A DNA stretch of 14,682 nt, taken from NCBI GenBank assembly GCA_051881655.1, contig JBJEQH010000080.1:1-14682 (forward strand), given 5' to 3'. Made by a program: the position numbers and the translations under genes. This DNA comes from Heritagella sp051881655 (GTDB lineage Bacteria > Bacillota > Clostridia > Oscillospirales > Acutalibacteraceae). How positions within the stretch are numbered: position 1 is the stretch's first letter; every line of letters starts with the position of its first letter. Below the pieces are notes generated by a model. That model was not told where the DNA came from. It saw nothing but the letters and a program-made list of their open reading frames with translations, and did not search any database. Shown here one piece after another: positions 1 through 6,855 of the stretch.

Positions 1-882
1 AAAGAAATGCATGGCGCGCAGAACGGCACGGTCCCCCGTTTTCTTCCGGATTTCGCCCAATCTGGCATAAAAAGCAGTTTCGTCCGCATCGCGCAGATAC
101 TCAACTCCCAGTTCATGGGCCACACTGCGCATCTCCACCGGAATCGACGCATAATCGCCGGTCAGATCGGCATGGTTGCCGCCCGTATCCACAATGCACA
201 GGGCATACCCGTGAGCCGCCAGATCAAAATCCACCTTCTGGAAAGAAGGATGAGCCGGATCCGCAAAATCAATGGCGGTAAAGCCGCCCACACTGCTGGC
301 CGTCTGGTCCATCAGGCCGGACGGCTTGCCGAAATACACATTCTCGGCATACTGGGAAATCTGTGCGGCCAGAACCGGATCAATGGCACCGTCATTAAAC
401 AGATGGCTGATCACATGGACCACCGCCACCTCGAAAGCCGCCGAGCTGGACAGACCGCTGCCCTTTAAGACCTGGGTCATGGTATAGGCATCAAAGCCCT
501 CCACCTTAAATCCCAGTTCCCGGCAGCGGGCGCACACGCCACGCAGCAGGGCCGCCGATTTTTCCTTTTCCGATTCATGTACGCTCAGATCCGTCAGATC
601 AATCTCGTCCATTTTCGCATACTCGGCCGATTTCAGACGCAGCACATTTTCCCCGTTGGGAGCCGCTGCCGCTACGATATCCAGATCGACAGCCGCCGCC
701 AGCACACAGCCGTGCTGATGGTCGGTGTGGTTTCCGCCTACTTCGGTACGCCCCGGAGCACTGACGAAGGTCAGCTCCTTCTCACCGAACAGAGCGGTAA
801 AACCTTCCCGGATTTTTTCATAGCGCTCGCGCTGTTCCGGCTGTTTGGAGGGTTCGTACAAATCGGTAAACTTTGTAACCAT
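1..882 (-). CDS. galK: Galactokinase, N-terminal 294 codons (cut by window edge)
   Basis: The product phosphorylates galactose to galactose-1-phosphate with ATP, the first committed step of the Leloir pathway, in the cytosol. The translation carries the galactokinase signature GRTEVGGNHTDH at residues 44-55, where R45 is the likely catalytic arginine. It also has the GHMP-kinase ATP loop GSGLSSSAA at 141-149 and the GLMDQ segment at 189-193 with the likely catalytic base D192. The ATG at 882 is preceded by a GAGGAG site about 11 nt upstream. The frame is open to base 1, so the C-terminal part (the family is usually about 390-430 aa) lies outside the window. The GRTEVGGNHTDH form is the variant I know from Firmicutes galactokinases. 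A promoter of its own lies upstream at 948-976. Assignment to the GHMP family is certain; galactose is the most likely sugar. Confidence 0.95.
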   Translation of the reverse strand, partial: MVTKFTDLYEPSKQPEQRERYEKIREGFTALFGEKELTFVSAPGRTEVGGNHTDHQHGCVLAAAVDLDIVAAAAPNGENVLRLKSAEYAKMDEIDLTDLSVHESEKEKSAALLRGVCARCRELGFKVEGFDAYTMTQVLKGSGLSSSAAFEVAVVHVISHLFNDGAIDPVLAAQISQYAENVYFGKPSGLMDQTASSVGGFTAIDFADPAHPSFQKVDFDLAAHGYALCIVDTGGNHADLTGDYASIPVEMRSVAHELGVEYLRDADETAFYARLGEIRKKTGDRAVLRAMHFF

Positions 883-947
883 ATGGATGATTTCTCCTCT
901 CCGTAAATCCGGCGCATCTCGCAAAGCACCGGTAATTTTCTGTTTCT

Positions 948-976
948 ATTATAGCAAGCCCCTTTCCCCTGCGCCA
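948..976 (-). promoter_or_regulatory. Extended -10 promoter for galK
   Basis: On the minus strand a perfect TATAAT (948-953) is preceded by TGC, giving an extended -10 element. The hexamer 17 nt upstream, TGGCGC (971-976), matches the -35 consensus poorly, so the TGn extension probably compensates. Transcription would start near 941, giving a leader of about 60 nt before the galK ATG at 882. I see no obvious operator or catabolite-repression site around it. Confidence 0.6.
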
Positions 977-1030
977 GTTGCAGAAAGCCCAAAACTATTT
1001 CAAAATATTGCATTTTATCGCTGCCGGTAA

Positions 1031-2974
1031 CTACAGAGGAATATGCATATGCCTGTCCGCTTCCTCCCATGGGATCAAAAGCCCAGCCCCATGGCTGCAG
1101 AAAACGGAATCCGCCGGGTTTTCCCGATCGGCCTGCCGGTCGTATCCAATCTCTTCCACCACACTTTGGGAATTATGACAGGGAAAATACCCGCTGGGAG
1201 AAAAAGAGAGCCGCCCCTCGCCCCGGGTATAGTGCGTCAGCTGTTCGCCGTAATCGCTCATACCGGCGAACGGGGCTCGCCCGGTCAGGCAGGCGGCCGG
1301 TCCCTCCTGATGGCTCTCCTCCATCTGCCCGCCCATGGCGGTTAAGTCGGACAGGAACCGCCCCACCGATTCCGGCGGCAGTGCGACGGAAAAATGCACC
1401 CAGGGCTCCAGCAGACAGCAGGCGTCCTCCAGGGCCGCCTTAAACAATGCCTGCCGGATGGCCCGCAGGGTCGCCCGGCGAAAATCCCCGCCCTCGGTGT
1501 GTTTGACATGGGCGCGCCCTGCCGTGAGAGTGATAACCACATCCGTAAGGGGCGAACCGGTCAGGGCACCGGGATAGGACCGCTCGAACACATGGGTCTC
1601 GATCAGTCTCTGCCAGTTGCGCGCCAGCACATCCTCGGGAACCTCGCTTTGAAAATGGACGCCGCTTCCCCGGGGAGCCGGAGACAGACGCACATGGACC
1701 TCGGCGTAATGACGCAGGGGTTCGTAATGGCCGCACCCCAAAAAGGGAGCGGTGATGGTCTCCTTGTACAGAACCCGGCAGGGGCCAAAGGAAACCGGCA
1801 GGGAAAAACGGCGCTGCATCACATCCGCCAGCACCTCCCGCTGAATGCGCCCAGCCGTATGCAGCCAGATGGACGGCGGCTGCCCCTCCAGCTGCAACGA
1901 GGCGTGCAGCTGGGGATCCTCCTCGGTGAGGATGGATACATCCTCCCACACCGTCTGATAGGGAATCTCCGGCGGATACAGCAATTGCACCTGCATCATG
2001 GGCTCGGTCATGGCCGGCCCGGGGGACAGGATCGCTTCTTCCCCCAGCAGCTGGCCGGGCTTTGTCTGTAAAAGGCCCGATACCGCCACAATGTCCCCGC
2101 ATTCTGCCCGGGGAACCGGCACCAGCTTTTCCCCGCTGGGCTGCATCAAATCGGCGATTTTCTCGCCGCCCAGGCACTGTTTGGGGGCAAGCCCGTCCCC
2201 CAACACCCGCAAAAAGGTGCGCCGCACTCCGCTTTTCTCCCGGCGGATGCGGATGACCCGGGCCTTCTCCTCCCGGGCCGGCGCCAAATGGGGAGTCAGC
2301 GTTTGCAGAGCCTGCAGAAGCGGGGAAATTCCGCTGTTCTGCAGGGCGCTTCCGGCAAAGCAGGGAAACAAACGCCCCGCCGCAAACAACGCAGAAACGC
2401 CCGCCTGCCACTTTTCTGCGGCGAAATCCTCTTCCAGATACCGCTCGAGCAGCCCCTCATCCTGTTCGGCCGCCCGCTGGTACAGGGCATCCTCCTTCCA
2501 GGATTCCTCACAGAAAACCGCGTCCGGCGTCAGACGGCTGTGAATCTCTCCCATCACCCGGGCGATATCCGCCCCGGCGCGGTCGGTCTTATTCAGGAAA
2601 AAGAATGTCGGTATTTTCTGTTCCTGCAGGCAGCGGAAAATCGTTTCCGTGTGGCTCTGTACTCCTTCGACACAGCTGACCACCAGCACCGCCGCATCCA
2701 GTGCCGGCAGCACCCGCTCCATCTCCGAGAGAAAATCCACGTGCCCCGGGGTATCCAGCAGCACCCACGGGGTATCCGCCAGCCGAAACCGGGCGGCACC
2801 GGTATAGATGGTAATCCCCCGGGCCTTCTCCAACGGATCGGTATCCAGATAACTGTCGCCGTTATCCACCCGGCCGGCCCGGCGGATCGCCCCACACCCG
2901 CACAGGATCTGTTCACACAGGGTGGTTTTCCCCGCATCCACATGGGCGAGAACCCCCAGGGTCCGGACGGTCAT
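1031..2974 (-). CDS. TetM/EF-G-like translational GTPase of unknown role
   Basis: This 647-aa protein has the length and domain order of ribosomal protection proteins such as Tet(M) (about 640 aa), which are EF-G paralogues that bind the ribosome. The GTPase boxes are intact: AHVDAGKT at 10-17, RGIT at 52-55, DTPGH at 74-78, NKTD at 128-131 and GSA at 208-210. EF-G domains II to V follow. The domain IV loop aligned by eye with Tet(M) SPVSTPADF reads VKHTEGGDF (490-498), so the prolines that enter the tetracycline site in Tet(M) are missing. The C-terminal tail (about 595-636, including SVFCSHGAG) resembles housekeeping clostridial paralogues usually annotated only as translation factor GTPase. 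I infer it is not a drug-resistance gene. It overlaps the ligA stop by 4 nt (ATGA), so it is probably translationally coupled, and it ends the operon. No convincing terminator follows it. Confidence 0.85.
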   Translation of the reverse strand: MTVRTLGVLAHVDAGKTTLCEQILCGCGAIRRAGRVDNGDSYLDTDPLEKARGITIYTGAARFRLADTPWVLLDTPGHVDFLSEMERVLPALDAAVLVVSCVEGVQSHTETIFRCLQEQKIPTFFFLNKTDRAGADIARVMGEIHSRLTPDAVFCEESWKEDALYQRAAEQDEGLLERYLEEDFAAEKWQAGVSALFAAGRLFPCFAGSALQNSGISPLLQALQTLTPHLAPAREEKARVIRIRREKSGVRRTFLRVLGDGLAPKQCLGGEKIADLMQPSGEKLVPVPRAECGDIVAVSGLLQTKPGQLLGEEAILSPGPAMTEPMMQVQLLYPPEIPYQTVWEDVSILTEEDPQLHASLQLEGQPPSIWLHTAGRIQREVLADVMQRRFSLPVSFGPCRVLYKETITAPFLGCGHYEPLRHYAEVHVRLSPAPRGSGVHFQSEVPEDVLARNWQRLIETHVFERSYPGALTGSPLTDVVITLTAGRAHVKHTEGGDFRRATLRAIRQALFKAALEDACCLLEPWVHFSVALPPESVGRFLSDLTAMGGQMEESHQEGPAACLTGRAPFAGMSDYGEQLTHYTRGEGRLSFSPSGYFPCHNSQSVVEEIGYDRQADRENPADSVFCSHGAGLLIPWEEADRHMHIPL

Positions 2975-4971
2975 GAGAGGACCTCCTCTTCGGGGTGCAG
3001 CATCCGCATCAGCGTTTCCTCATCAATCACCGGAATCCCCAGTGACTGGGCTTTGGTCAGCTTGCTGCCGGCCTCTTCCCCCGCCACCACATACGAGGTC
3101 TTCTTCGAGACCGAACCGCTCACCTTTCCGCCGGCCTTCTCGATCAGAGCGGCCGCCTCGGACCGCTTGAGCGTGGGCAGCGTACCGGTCAGTACAAAGG
3201 TTTTTCCCGCCAGCGTGTCCGCACCCGTATCGGCAGCCGGCTCGGTCATCTGCACCCCCAGTTCCTGCAGGGAAGCGATCAGATGAACCGTGCCCGGCAG
3301 GGAGAAAAATTCACGCACCGCTACCGCCATAATCGTGCCGAAGCCGTCAATCTGCGCCATCTCCTCTTCGTTTGCCTGCATCAGGCTGTCCATCTCCGGG
3401 AATTTACGGGTGAGCAGCTTGGCGGCCTTCGATCCGATGTGCGGAATCCCCAGGGCAAAAACCAACCGGCTGAGTTCATTTTTCTTGGACTTTTCCAGGG
3501 CGTCGAGCAGATTCTGCGCCGACTTCTCCCCCATCCGCTCCAGCTGCATCAGATCGCTCTTCTGCAGGCGGTACAAATCCGCCGGGGATTTCAGCAGTCC
3601 GGCCCCGATCATCTGCTCCAGCGCTGCCGGCCCCAGCCCGTCAATATCCATGGCATCCCGCGAGGCAAAATGGATCAGGTGGCGCAGCAGCTGGGCCGGA
3701 CACTCGGGATTTTGACAGCGGATCGCCGCTTCCCCCTCCTCGCGAAAAACCGTTTCCCCGCAGGAGGGACAGGTCTTCGGCATGGCAAACGGCACCGAAT
3801 CCGCGGGGTTTTCCACCAGGCGCACCGCCTCGGGGATAATCTCCCCCGCTTTGCGCAGAACCACCCGCGAGCCAATGCGCAGGTCCTTTTCCCTAATAAA
3901 ATCCTCGTTGTGCAGGGTCGCCCGGCTGACCGTGGTGCCCGCCAGCGTGACCGGCTCAAATACGCCGGTGGGGGTCAGCACGCCGGTGCGCCCCACATGG
4001 ATTTCGATATCGGTCAGCACCGTCTCCTTTTCCTCCGGCGGATATTTATAGGCTTCTGCCCAGCGGGGAAATTTGGCCGTACTGCCCAGTTCCTCCCGCT
4101 GGGAAAAATCATTCACCTTTACAACCGCCCCGTCGATGGAATAGGGCAGTTTCCCCCGCAATTCTCCGATCCGGCGGATCTCGCACAGCGCCTCCTCCAT
4201 CGTATGGCACACCTTTCCCGGTGCCACGGTGAACCCCAGCTCGGACAGACGCTGCAAAGAGGCCGCGTGCTGTGTCAGCGTCTCCCCTTCGATCTGCTGG
4301 ATATTGAAGGCGAACATATCCAGCCGACGCTGGCGGGTCACCCGGCTGTCCTTCTGCCGCAGGGTACCGGCCGCCGCATTGCGCGGATTTTTAAACGGTT
4401 TCTCCCCGGCCAGCTCCTGTTTTTCACACAGGGCAAAAAAGCTCTCGTGCGACATATAGACCTCTCCGCGGACCTCGAGATACGGGACCGGCTCGGAGAG
4501 GGTTTTGGGAACGGTGGGAATGGTGCGGATATTCTCGGTCACATCCTCCCCCACCTGTCCGTCCCCGCGGGTAGATCCGCGGAAAAACACCCCGTTGCGG
4601 TATTCCACCGACACCGACAGGCCGTCGAACTTGGGCTCCACGGTGTACACCGGATTCGATACCACCTCCCGCACGCGGCGGTCAAAATCCAGCATCTCCT
4701 CCTCGGAAAAGGAGTCGTGCAGGCTCTCCATCGGGACGGTATGCCGCACCGGAGCAAACGTATTGTACCCCTTGCCTCCCACCATGCGGGTGGGGGAATC
4801 CTCGGTGATCAAATCCGGAAAAGCCGCTTCCAGATCCTCCAACTCCCGGTAAAGCCGGTCATAGGCAAAATCGTCGATCTGCGGGTCGTCATAGACATAA
4901 TAGCGCTCATTATGATAGCGGATCTGGCGGCGCAGCTCCTGAATCCGCTCGATCGCCTGGTTCTTCTCCAT
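2971..4971 (-). CDS. ligA: NAD-dependent DNA ligase LigA
   Basis: The 666-aa product seals nicks in DNA using NAD+ during replication and repair; it is essential in most bacteria. All domains are present at normal family length (E. coli 671 aa). An N-terminal Ia domain carries the YYVYDDPQIDD segment near residue 24. The adenylation domain has KFDG at 114-117, with K114 as the AMP-accepting lysine. The OB fold follows, then a four-cysteine zinc finger (C401, C404, C419, C424), helix-hairpin-helix repeats (about 440-560) and a BRCT domain (about 587-659). The ATG at 4971 lies about 11 nt after an AAAGGAAA site. The gene starts 20 nt after the yunB stop and its own stop overlaps the next start by 4 nt. 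Nothing in it looks broken or transferred. Confidence 0.98.
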   Translation of the reverse strand: MEKNQAIERIQELRRQIRYHNERYYVYDDPQIDDFAYDRLYRELEDLEAAFPDLITEDSPTRMVGGKGYNTFAPVRHTVPMESLHDSFSEEEMLDFDRRVREVVSNPVYTVEPKFDGLSVSVEYRNGVFFRGSTRGDGQVGEDVTENIRTIPTVPKTLSEPVPYLEVRGEVYMSHESFFALCEKQELAGEKPFKNPRNAAAGTLRQKDSRVTRQRRLDMFAFNIQQIEGETLTQHAASLQRLSELGFTVAPGKVCHTMEEALCEIRRIGELRGKLPYSIDGAVVKVNDFSQREELGSTAKFPRWAEAYKYPPEEKETVLTDIEIHVGRTGVLTPTGVFEPVTLAGTTVSRATLHNEDFIREKDLRIGSRVVLRKAGEIIPEAVRLVENPADSVPFAMPKTCPSCGETVFREEGEAAIRCQNPECPAQLLRHLIHFASRDAMDIDGLGPAALEQMIGAGLLKSPADLYRLQKSDLMQLERMGEKSAQNLLDALEKSKKNELSRLVFALGIPHIGSKAAKLLTRKFPEMDSLMQANEEEMAQIDGFGTIMAVAVREFFSLPGTVHLIASLQELGVQMTEPAADTGADTLAGKTFVLTGTLPTLKRSEAAALIEKAGGKVSGSVSKKTSYVVAGEEAGSKLTKAQSLGIPVIDEETLMRMLHPEEEVLS

Positions 4972-4991
4972 GTGTACGTCTTTCCTTTCTT

Positions 4992-5624
4992 TTATTCACC
5001 ACTGCCCGGAACCGTAGTCAGCAAAGCCTGGGGAACCTCTCCCACAATCACGGTCTCGCTGAGTACCACGTCCTCCTTCAGTTCTTTTGAAAAGCCATAG
5101 CCGGGCAGCTGAATCCACACCCGGCAGGACAGCGTCAGCGTCACCCGGTGCATGGTCTGATTGACCCCGGCCTGCAGAAAACTGCTCTCGCACTGCGTCT
5201 GGCAGGAGCCGGAAACGGTGACGGTAATCGGGACGCTGGGCCCGTGACCATATAAAAAACCGATCCCCGTCAGGCTGCCCAGAGGGATGGACACACTCCC
5301 CCCTGTACCGGCCAGCCGGGCTTGAATGTTTTCCCCCAGGAAGCTCTGGGCCCTGGCGACAGCGGCGCTGTTCTGCTCCAGCGACAGCACCCGGCCCTCT
5401 TCATCCCGGGAAACGCGGATCAGGGAATTCCCCTCTTCCTCAGCCCAGGCGGCGTATTCAGCCACCGCTTCATGCAGTACCGTTTCCACCTGGCGAACCG
5501 CCGCCGTTTCTGCCGCGGCCTCTGCCACCGGAAGGAACTGCTGCCATAGCCACAGCAGGAAGAAAACGAAAAACAGCAAAAAAGTCACGGCTTTTCCCCG
5601 CCGACTTAACCGTCTGCGATGCAT
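4992..5624 (-). CDS. yunB: Sporulation protein YunB
   Basis: This 210-aa protein has a basic N-terminus (MHRRRLSRRGK), then one hydrophobic membrane segment at about residues 13-31, and a mostly extracytoplasmic remainder. The segment PVAEAAAETAAVRQVETVLHEAV-like at about 32-54, the IPLGSLTG motif at about 113-120, the stretch around AGVNQTMHRV and the ending SETVIVGEVP match the YunB family of spore-forming Firmicutes. B. subtilis yunB is known as a sigma-E-dependent sporulation gene, but its biochemical function is not established. The ATG at 5624 follows an AGGTGA site. It lies 52 nt after maf and 20 nt before ligA, so it probably shares their transcript. I do not recognise a sigma-E promoter in the short gap before it. 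Family assignment is firm from the motifs; the exact role is unknown. Confidence 0.88.
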   Translation of the reverse strand: MHRRRLSRRGKAVTFLLFFVFFLLWLWQQFLPVAEAAAETAAVRQVETVLHEAVAEYAAWAEEEGNSLIRVSRDEEGRVLSLEQNSAAVARAQSFLGENIQARLAGTGGSVSIPLGSLTGIGFLYGHGPSVPITVTVSGSCQTQCESSFLQAGVNQTMHRVTLTLSCRVWIQLPGYGFSKELKEDVVLSETVIVGEVPQALLTTVPGSGE

Positions 5625-5676
5625 ATACTGTCACCTGCCTCTCCTTTTCAGGATACGCAGGAGGGAAAAATTTGGT

Positions 5677-6264
5677 TTATCGCACCCACTGGGGCAGACA
5701 GGCCGGGAATACCTCCCGGAGCAGGCGCACGGTGCGGGAGAGCGGAAGCCCCACGACCGTATCATAATCCCCGTGGATTTTCTGGACCAACAGGGATCCC
5801 TTCCCCTGGATGCCGTAAGCCCCTGCTTTATCCATGGGCTCGCCAGTGCGGATATAACTGTCGATCTCCTTTTCCGTCAGGGGCCAGAAGGTCACCTGGG
5901 TCTTTTCAAAAAAAGTATGCTCGTTTTTCCCGTCAAAAACACAGACACCGGTATACACCGAATGGGTTTTGCCGGAGAGAAGCGTCAGCATCTCCGCCGC
6001 CTCCCGCTGATCCCGCGGCTTTCCCAGAATACAGGCGTGCATGGCCACCACGGTATCCGCCGACAGAATGGCCGCATGGGGAACTTTTCCCTGCACCGCC
6101 CGGTTCTTTCTCACCGCCAGAATCTTAACCACTTCCTGCGGCGCCATCTTTTCCGGAAATGATTCGTCCGTTTCACAGGTGAATACGCGAAAATCCACGC
6201 CCGCCCGGGTGAGCAGCTCGCTGCGCCGGGGCGACGAGGATGCCAGAATGATTGAATTTTCCAT
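5677..6264 (-). CDS. maf: Maf-family nucleoside triphosphate pyrophosphatase
   Basis: The 195-aa product belongs to the Maf/HAM1-like family, cytosolic enzymes that hydrolyse non-canonical or excess nucleotides to monophosphates and are linked to septum inhibition. Motifs are complete: LASSSPRRSELL at 7-18, SADTVV at 68-73 with the metal-binding acid D70, ILGKP at 79-83, YIRTGEPMDKAGAYGIQG at 137-154 and DTVVGLPL at 168-175. R13, K82 and Q153 fit the pattern I associate with the dTTP/UTP-specific subgroup (E. coli YhdE type); that substrate assignment is inference. The frame could extend upstream to 6333, but the ATG at 6264 has a GGAGG 9 nt upstream and begins exactly where the family begins, while the extension would run through the promoter. 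It is the first gene of the maf-yunB-ligA-GTPase operon. Confidence 0.95.
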   Translation of the reverse strand: MENSIILASSSPRRSELLTRAGVDFRVFTCETDESFPEKMAPQEVVKILAVRKNRAVQGKVPHAAILSADTVVAMHACILGKPRDQREAAEMLTLLSGKTHSVYTGVCVFDGKNEHTFFEKTQVTFWPLTEKEIDSYIRTGEPMDKAGAYGIQGKGSLLVQKIHGDYDTVVGLPLSRTVRLLREVFPACLPQWVR

Positions 6265-6273
6265 AACCGAATT

Positions 6274-6278
6274 CCTCC
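6274..6278 (-). promoter_or_regulatory. Ribosome binding site deciding the maf start
   Basis: GGAGG on the minus strand, 9 nt before the ATG at 6264. It selects this start over the longer open frame that begins at 6333. Confidence 0.8.
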
Positions 6279-6304
6279 GCCCAAAGGTAGAATGAAACAT
6301 CTTT

Positions 6305-6333
6305 ATTATACCTCTCCCCCGGCGGGGGTTCAA
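6305..6333 (-). promoter_or_regulatory. Sigma-A-like promoter for the maf-yunB-ligA-GTPase operon
   Basis: On the minus strand TTGAAC (6328-6333) is followed by a 17-nt spacer and a perfect TATAAT (6305-6310). Initiation near 6298 would give a leader of about 34 nt carrying the maf ribosome binding site. It points away from the gcv promoter at 6516-6544. Confidence 0.75.
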
Positions 6334-6515
6334 GAAAATTCTCTCCGGTATCTGCCCGATTCCCGTAATCCCTCACCGCACTTTTGTCTGGCGGAAAGTA
6401 AACCCGCAAAAATGTGCAGCAGCCTGTGCCGAACCAATCTTTCTTTTGAAAATCCCGGTGGATTTTCCCGCGCCGTGCCTTGTGAAAAGTTAAAAAAATA
6501 TCAGGAAAAAATCCC
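6334..6515. other. Spacer between divergent promoters
   Basis: About 180 nt separate the maf promoter from the gcv promoter. No reading frame here has a convincing start or family motif. The only structure I can point to is the 20-bp inverted repeat at 6448-6467; the rest shows nothing I recognise. Confidence 0.6.
6448..6467. repeat. 20-bp inverted repeat between divergent promoters
   Basis: GAAAATCC and GGATTTTC are perfect 8-bp inverted arms around the 4-nt centre CGGT. It lies 48 nt upstream of the gcv -35 element and about 115 nt from the maf -35. No T-run follows it on either strand, so a terminator is unlikely. A dimeric regulator operator or an RNA hairpin are both possible; no regulator gene is next to it. 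Confidence 0.5.
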
Positions 6516-6544
6516 TTTACATCCCATTTTTGCTGTGTTATAAT
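6516..6544 (+). promoter_or_regulatory. Strong promoter for the glycine cleavage operon
   Basis: TTTACA (6516-6521), a 17-nt spacer and TATAAT (6539-6544) preceded by TGT, which makes it also an extended -10. Transcription from about 6551 would give a leader of about 70 nt before the first glycine aptamer. Confidence 0.82.
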
Positions 6545-6608
6545 GCAGCCAGAAGACGACAGAACCCAATGGTTTTCTACAAATTTTAGAACAATTGCAT
6601 AAAGTGGA

Positions 6609-6620
6609 TCATTCGAATGA
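6609..6620. repeat. 12-bp perfect palindrome in the riboswitch leader
   Basis: TCATTCGAATGA is self-complementary and ends 2 nt before the P1 stem of aptamer 1. In RNA it could form a 4-bp stem with a UCGA loop. It includes the TGA that could take part in a leader-linker kink-turn of the tandem riboswitch (inference). Confidence 0.4.
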
Positions 6621-6622
6621 CG

Positions 6623-6774
6623 ATTCCGGGAGAGACCGCAAGGCGCCGAAGGAGAAAAAGCTCTCAGGCAAAAGGACCGGAATCCGACGAACCTCCGGAG
6701 AGCCGCAATGGCGTGGCACCGAAGAAGCAATCGTCCCCCGAAAGGGACGAGAATCTTTCAGGTTAAAAACGGAG
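6623..6774 (+). promoter_or_regulatory. Tandem glycine riboswitch (gcvT RNA motif)
   Basis: Two glycine aptamers lie in the leader of gcvT. Aptamer 1 (6623-6683) has a perfect 7-bp P1 (ATTCCGG with CCGGAAT), GAGAG 6630-6634 pairing with CTCTC 6661-6665, the core GCCGAAGGAG and the ending CAGGCAAAAGGACC. Its P3b arm is almost absent. Aptamer 2 (6693-6774) has P1 CTCCG/CGGAG, GAGAG 6698-6702 pairing with CTTTC through one G-U, core ACCGAAGAAGCAA and a 7-bp P3b hairpin (6731-6737 with 6744-6750). Its 3' core, CAGGTTAAAAACGGAG, lacks the usual GGAC. A short linker of about 9 nt joins them. The P1 3' strand of aptamer 2 (6770-6774) is also the base of the terminator arm at 6770-6779. Glycine binding should therefore block termination and turn the degradation operon on, as known for gcvT riboswitches of Bacillus. 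The RNA class is firm; the effect of the odd second core is not known. Confidence 0.93.
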
Positions 6775-6810
6775 AGCAGCGAGGTTTATTCCGGCTGCTC
6801 TCCGTTTTTT
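6765..6810 (+). terminator. Riboswitch-controlled intrinsic terminator
   Basis: Arm 6770-6780 (CGGAGAGCAGC) pairs perfectly with 6794-6804 (GCTGCTCTCCG) around a 13-nt loop. The stem is extended by five A-U pairs (6765-6769 with 6805-6809) and ends in a run of six Ts (6805-6810). Its 5' arm shares 6770-6774 with P1 of the second glycine aptamer, so the two folds exclude each other. Confidence 0.93.
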
Positions 6811-6837
6811 ATTTCGAGCACAGACAAACATTTCTGA

Positions 6838-6847
6838 AAGGAAGTGA
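6838..6847 (+). promoter_or_regulatory. Ribosome binding site deciding the gcvT start
   Basis: AAGGAAGTGA is a near-complete match to the anti-Shine-Dalgarno complement AAGGAGGTGA and ends 8 nt before the ATG at 6856. The in-frame GTG at 6844 lies inside this site, which argues against it as the start. Confidence 0.8.
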
Positions 6848-6855
6848 GTCCGTTT

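Noticed and set aside
954..1030. Possible terminator after the TetM-like gene
   Set aside because: Only weak AT-rich pairings are present with no GC stem followed by a T-run, so read-through into galK cannot be excluded and no terminator is called.
1031..2974. Calling the TetM-like gene a tetracycline resistance determinant
   Set aside because: The loop that displaces tetracycline in true resistance proteins is not conserved, and the context is a housekeeping operon with no mobile element.
3283..5100. 605-codon open frame on the plus strand opposite ligA
   Set aside because: LigA on the other strand is complete with every motif; the antisense frame shows no family pattern and is explained by GC-rich codon use.
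6265..6333. Longer maf start at 6333
   Set aside because: The extension would span the promoter and the ribosome binding site and is absent from the family; ATG 6264 has GGAGG before it.
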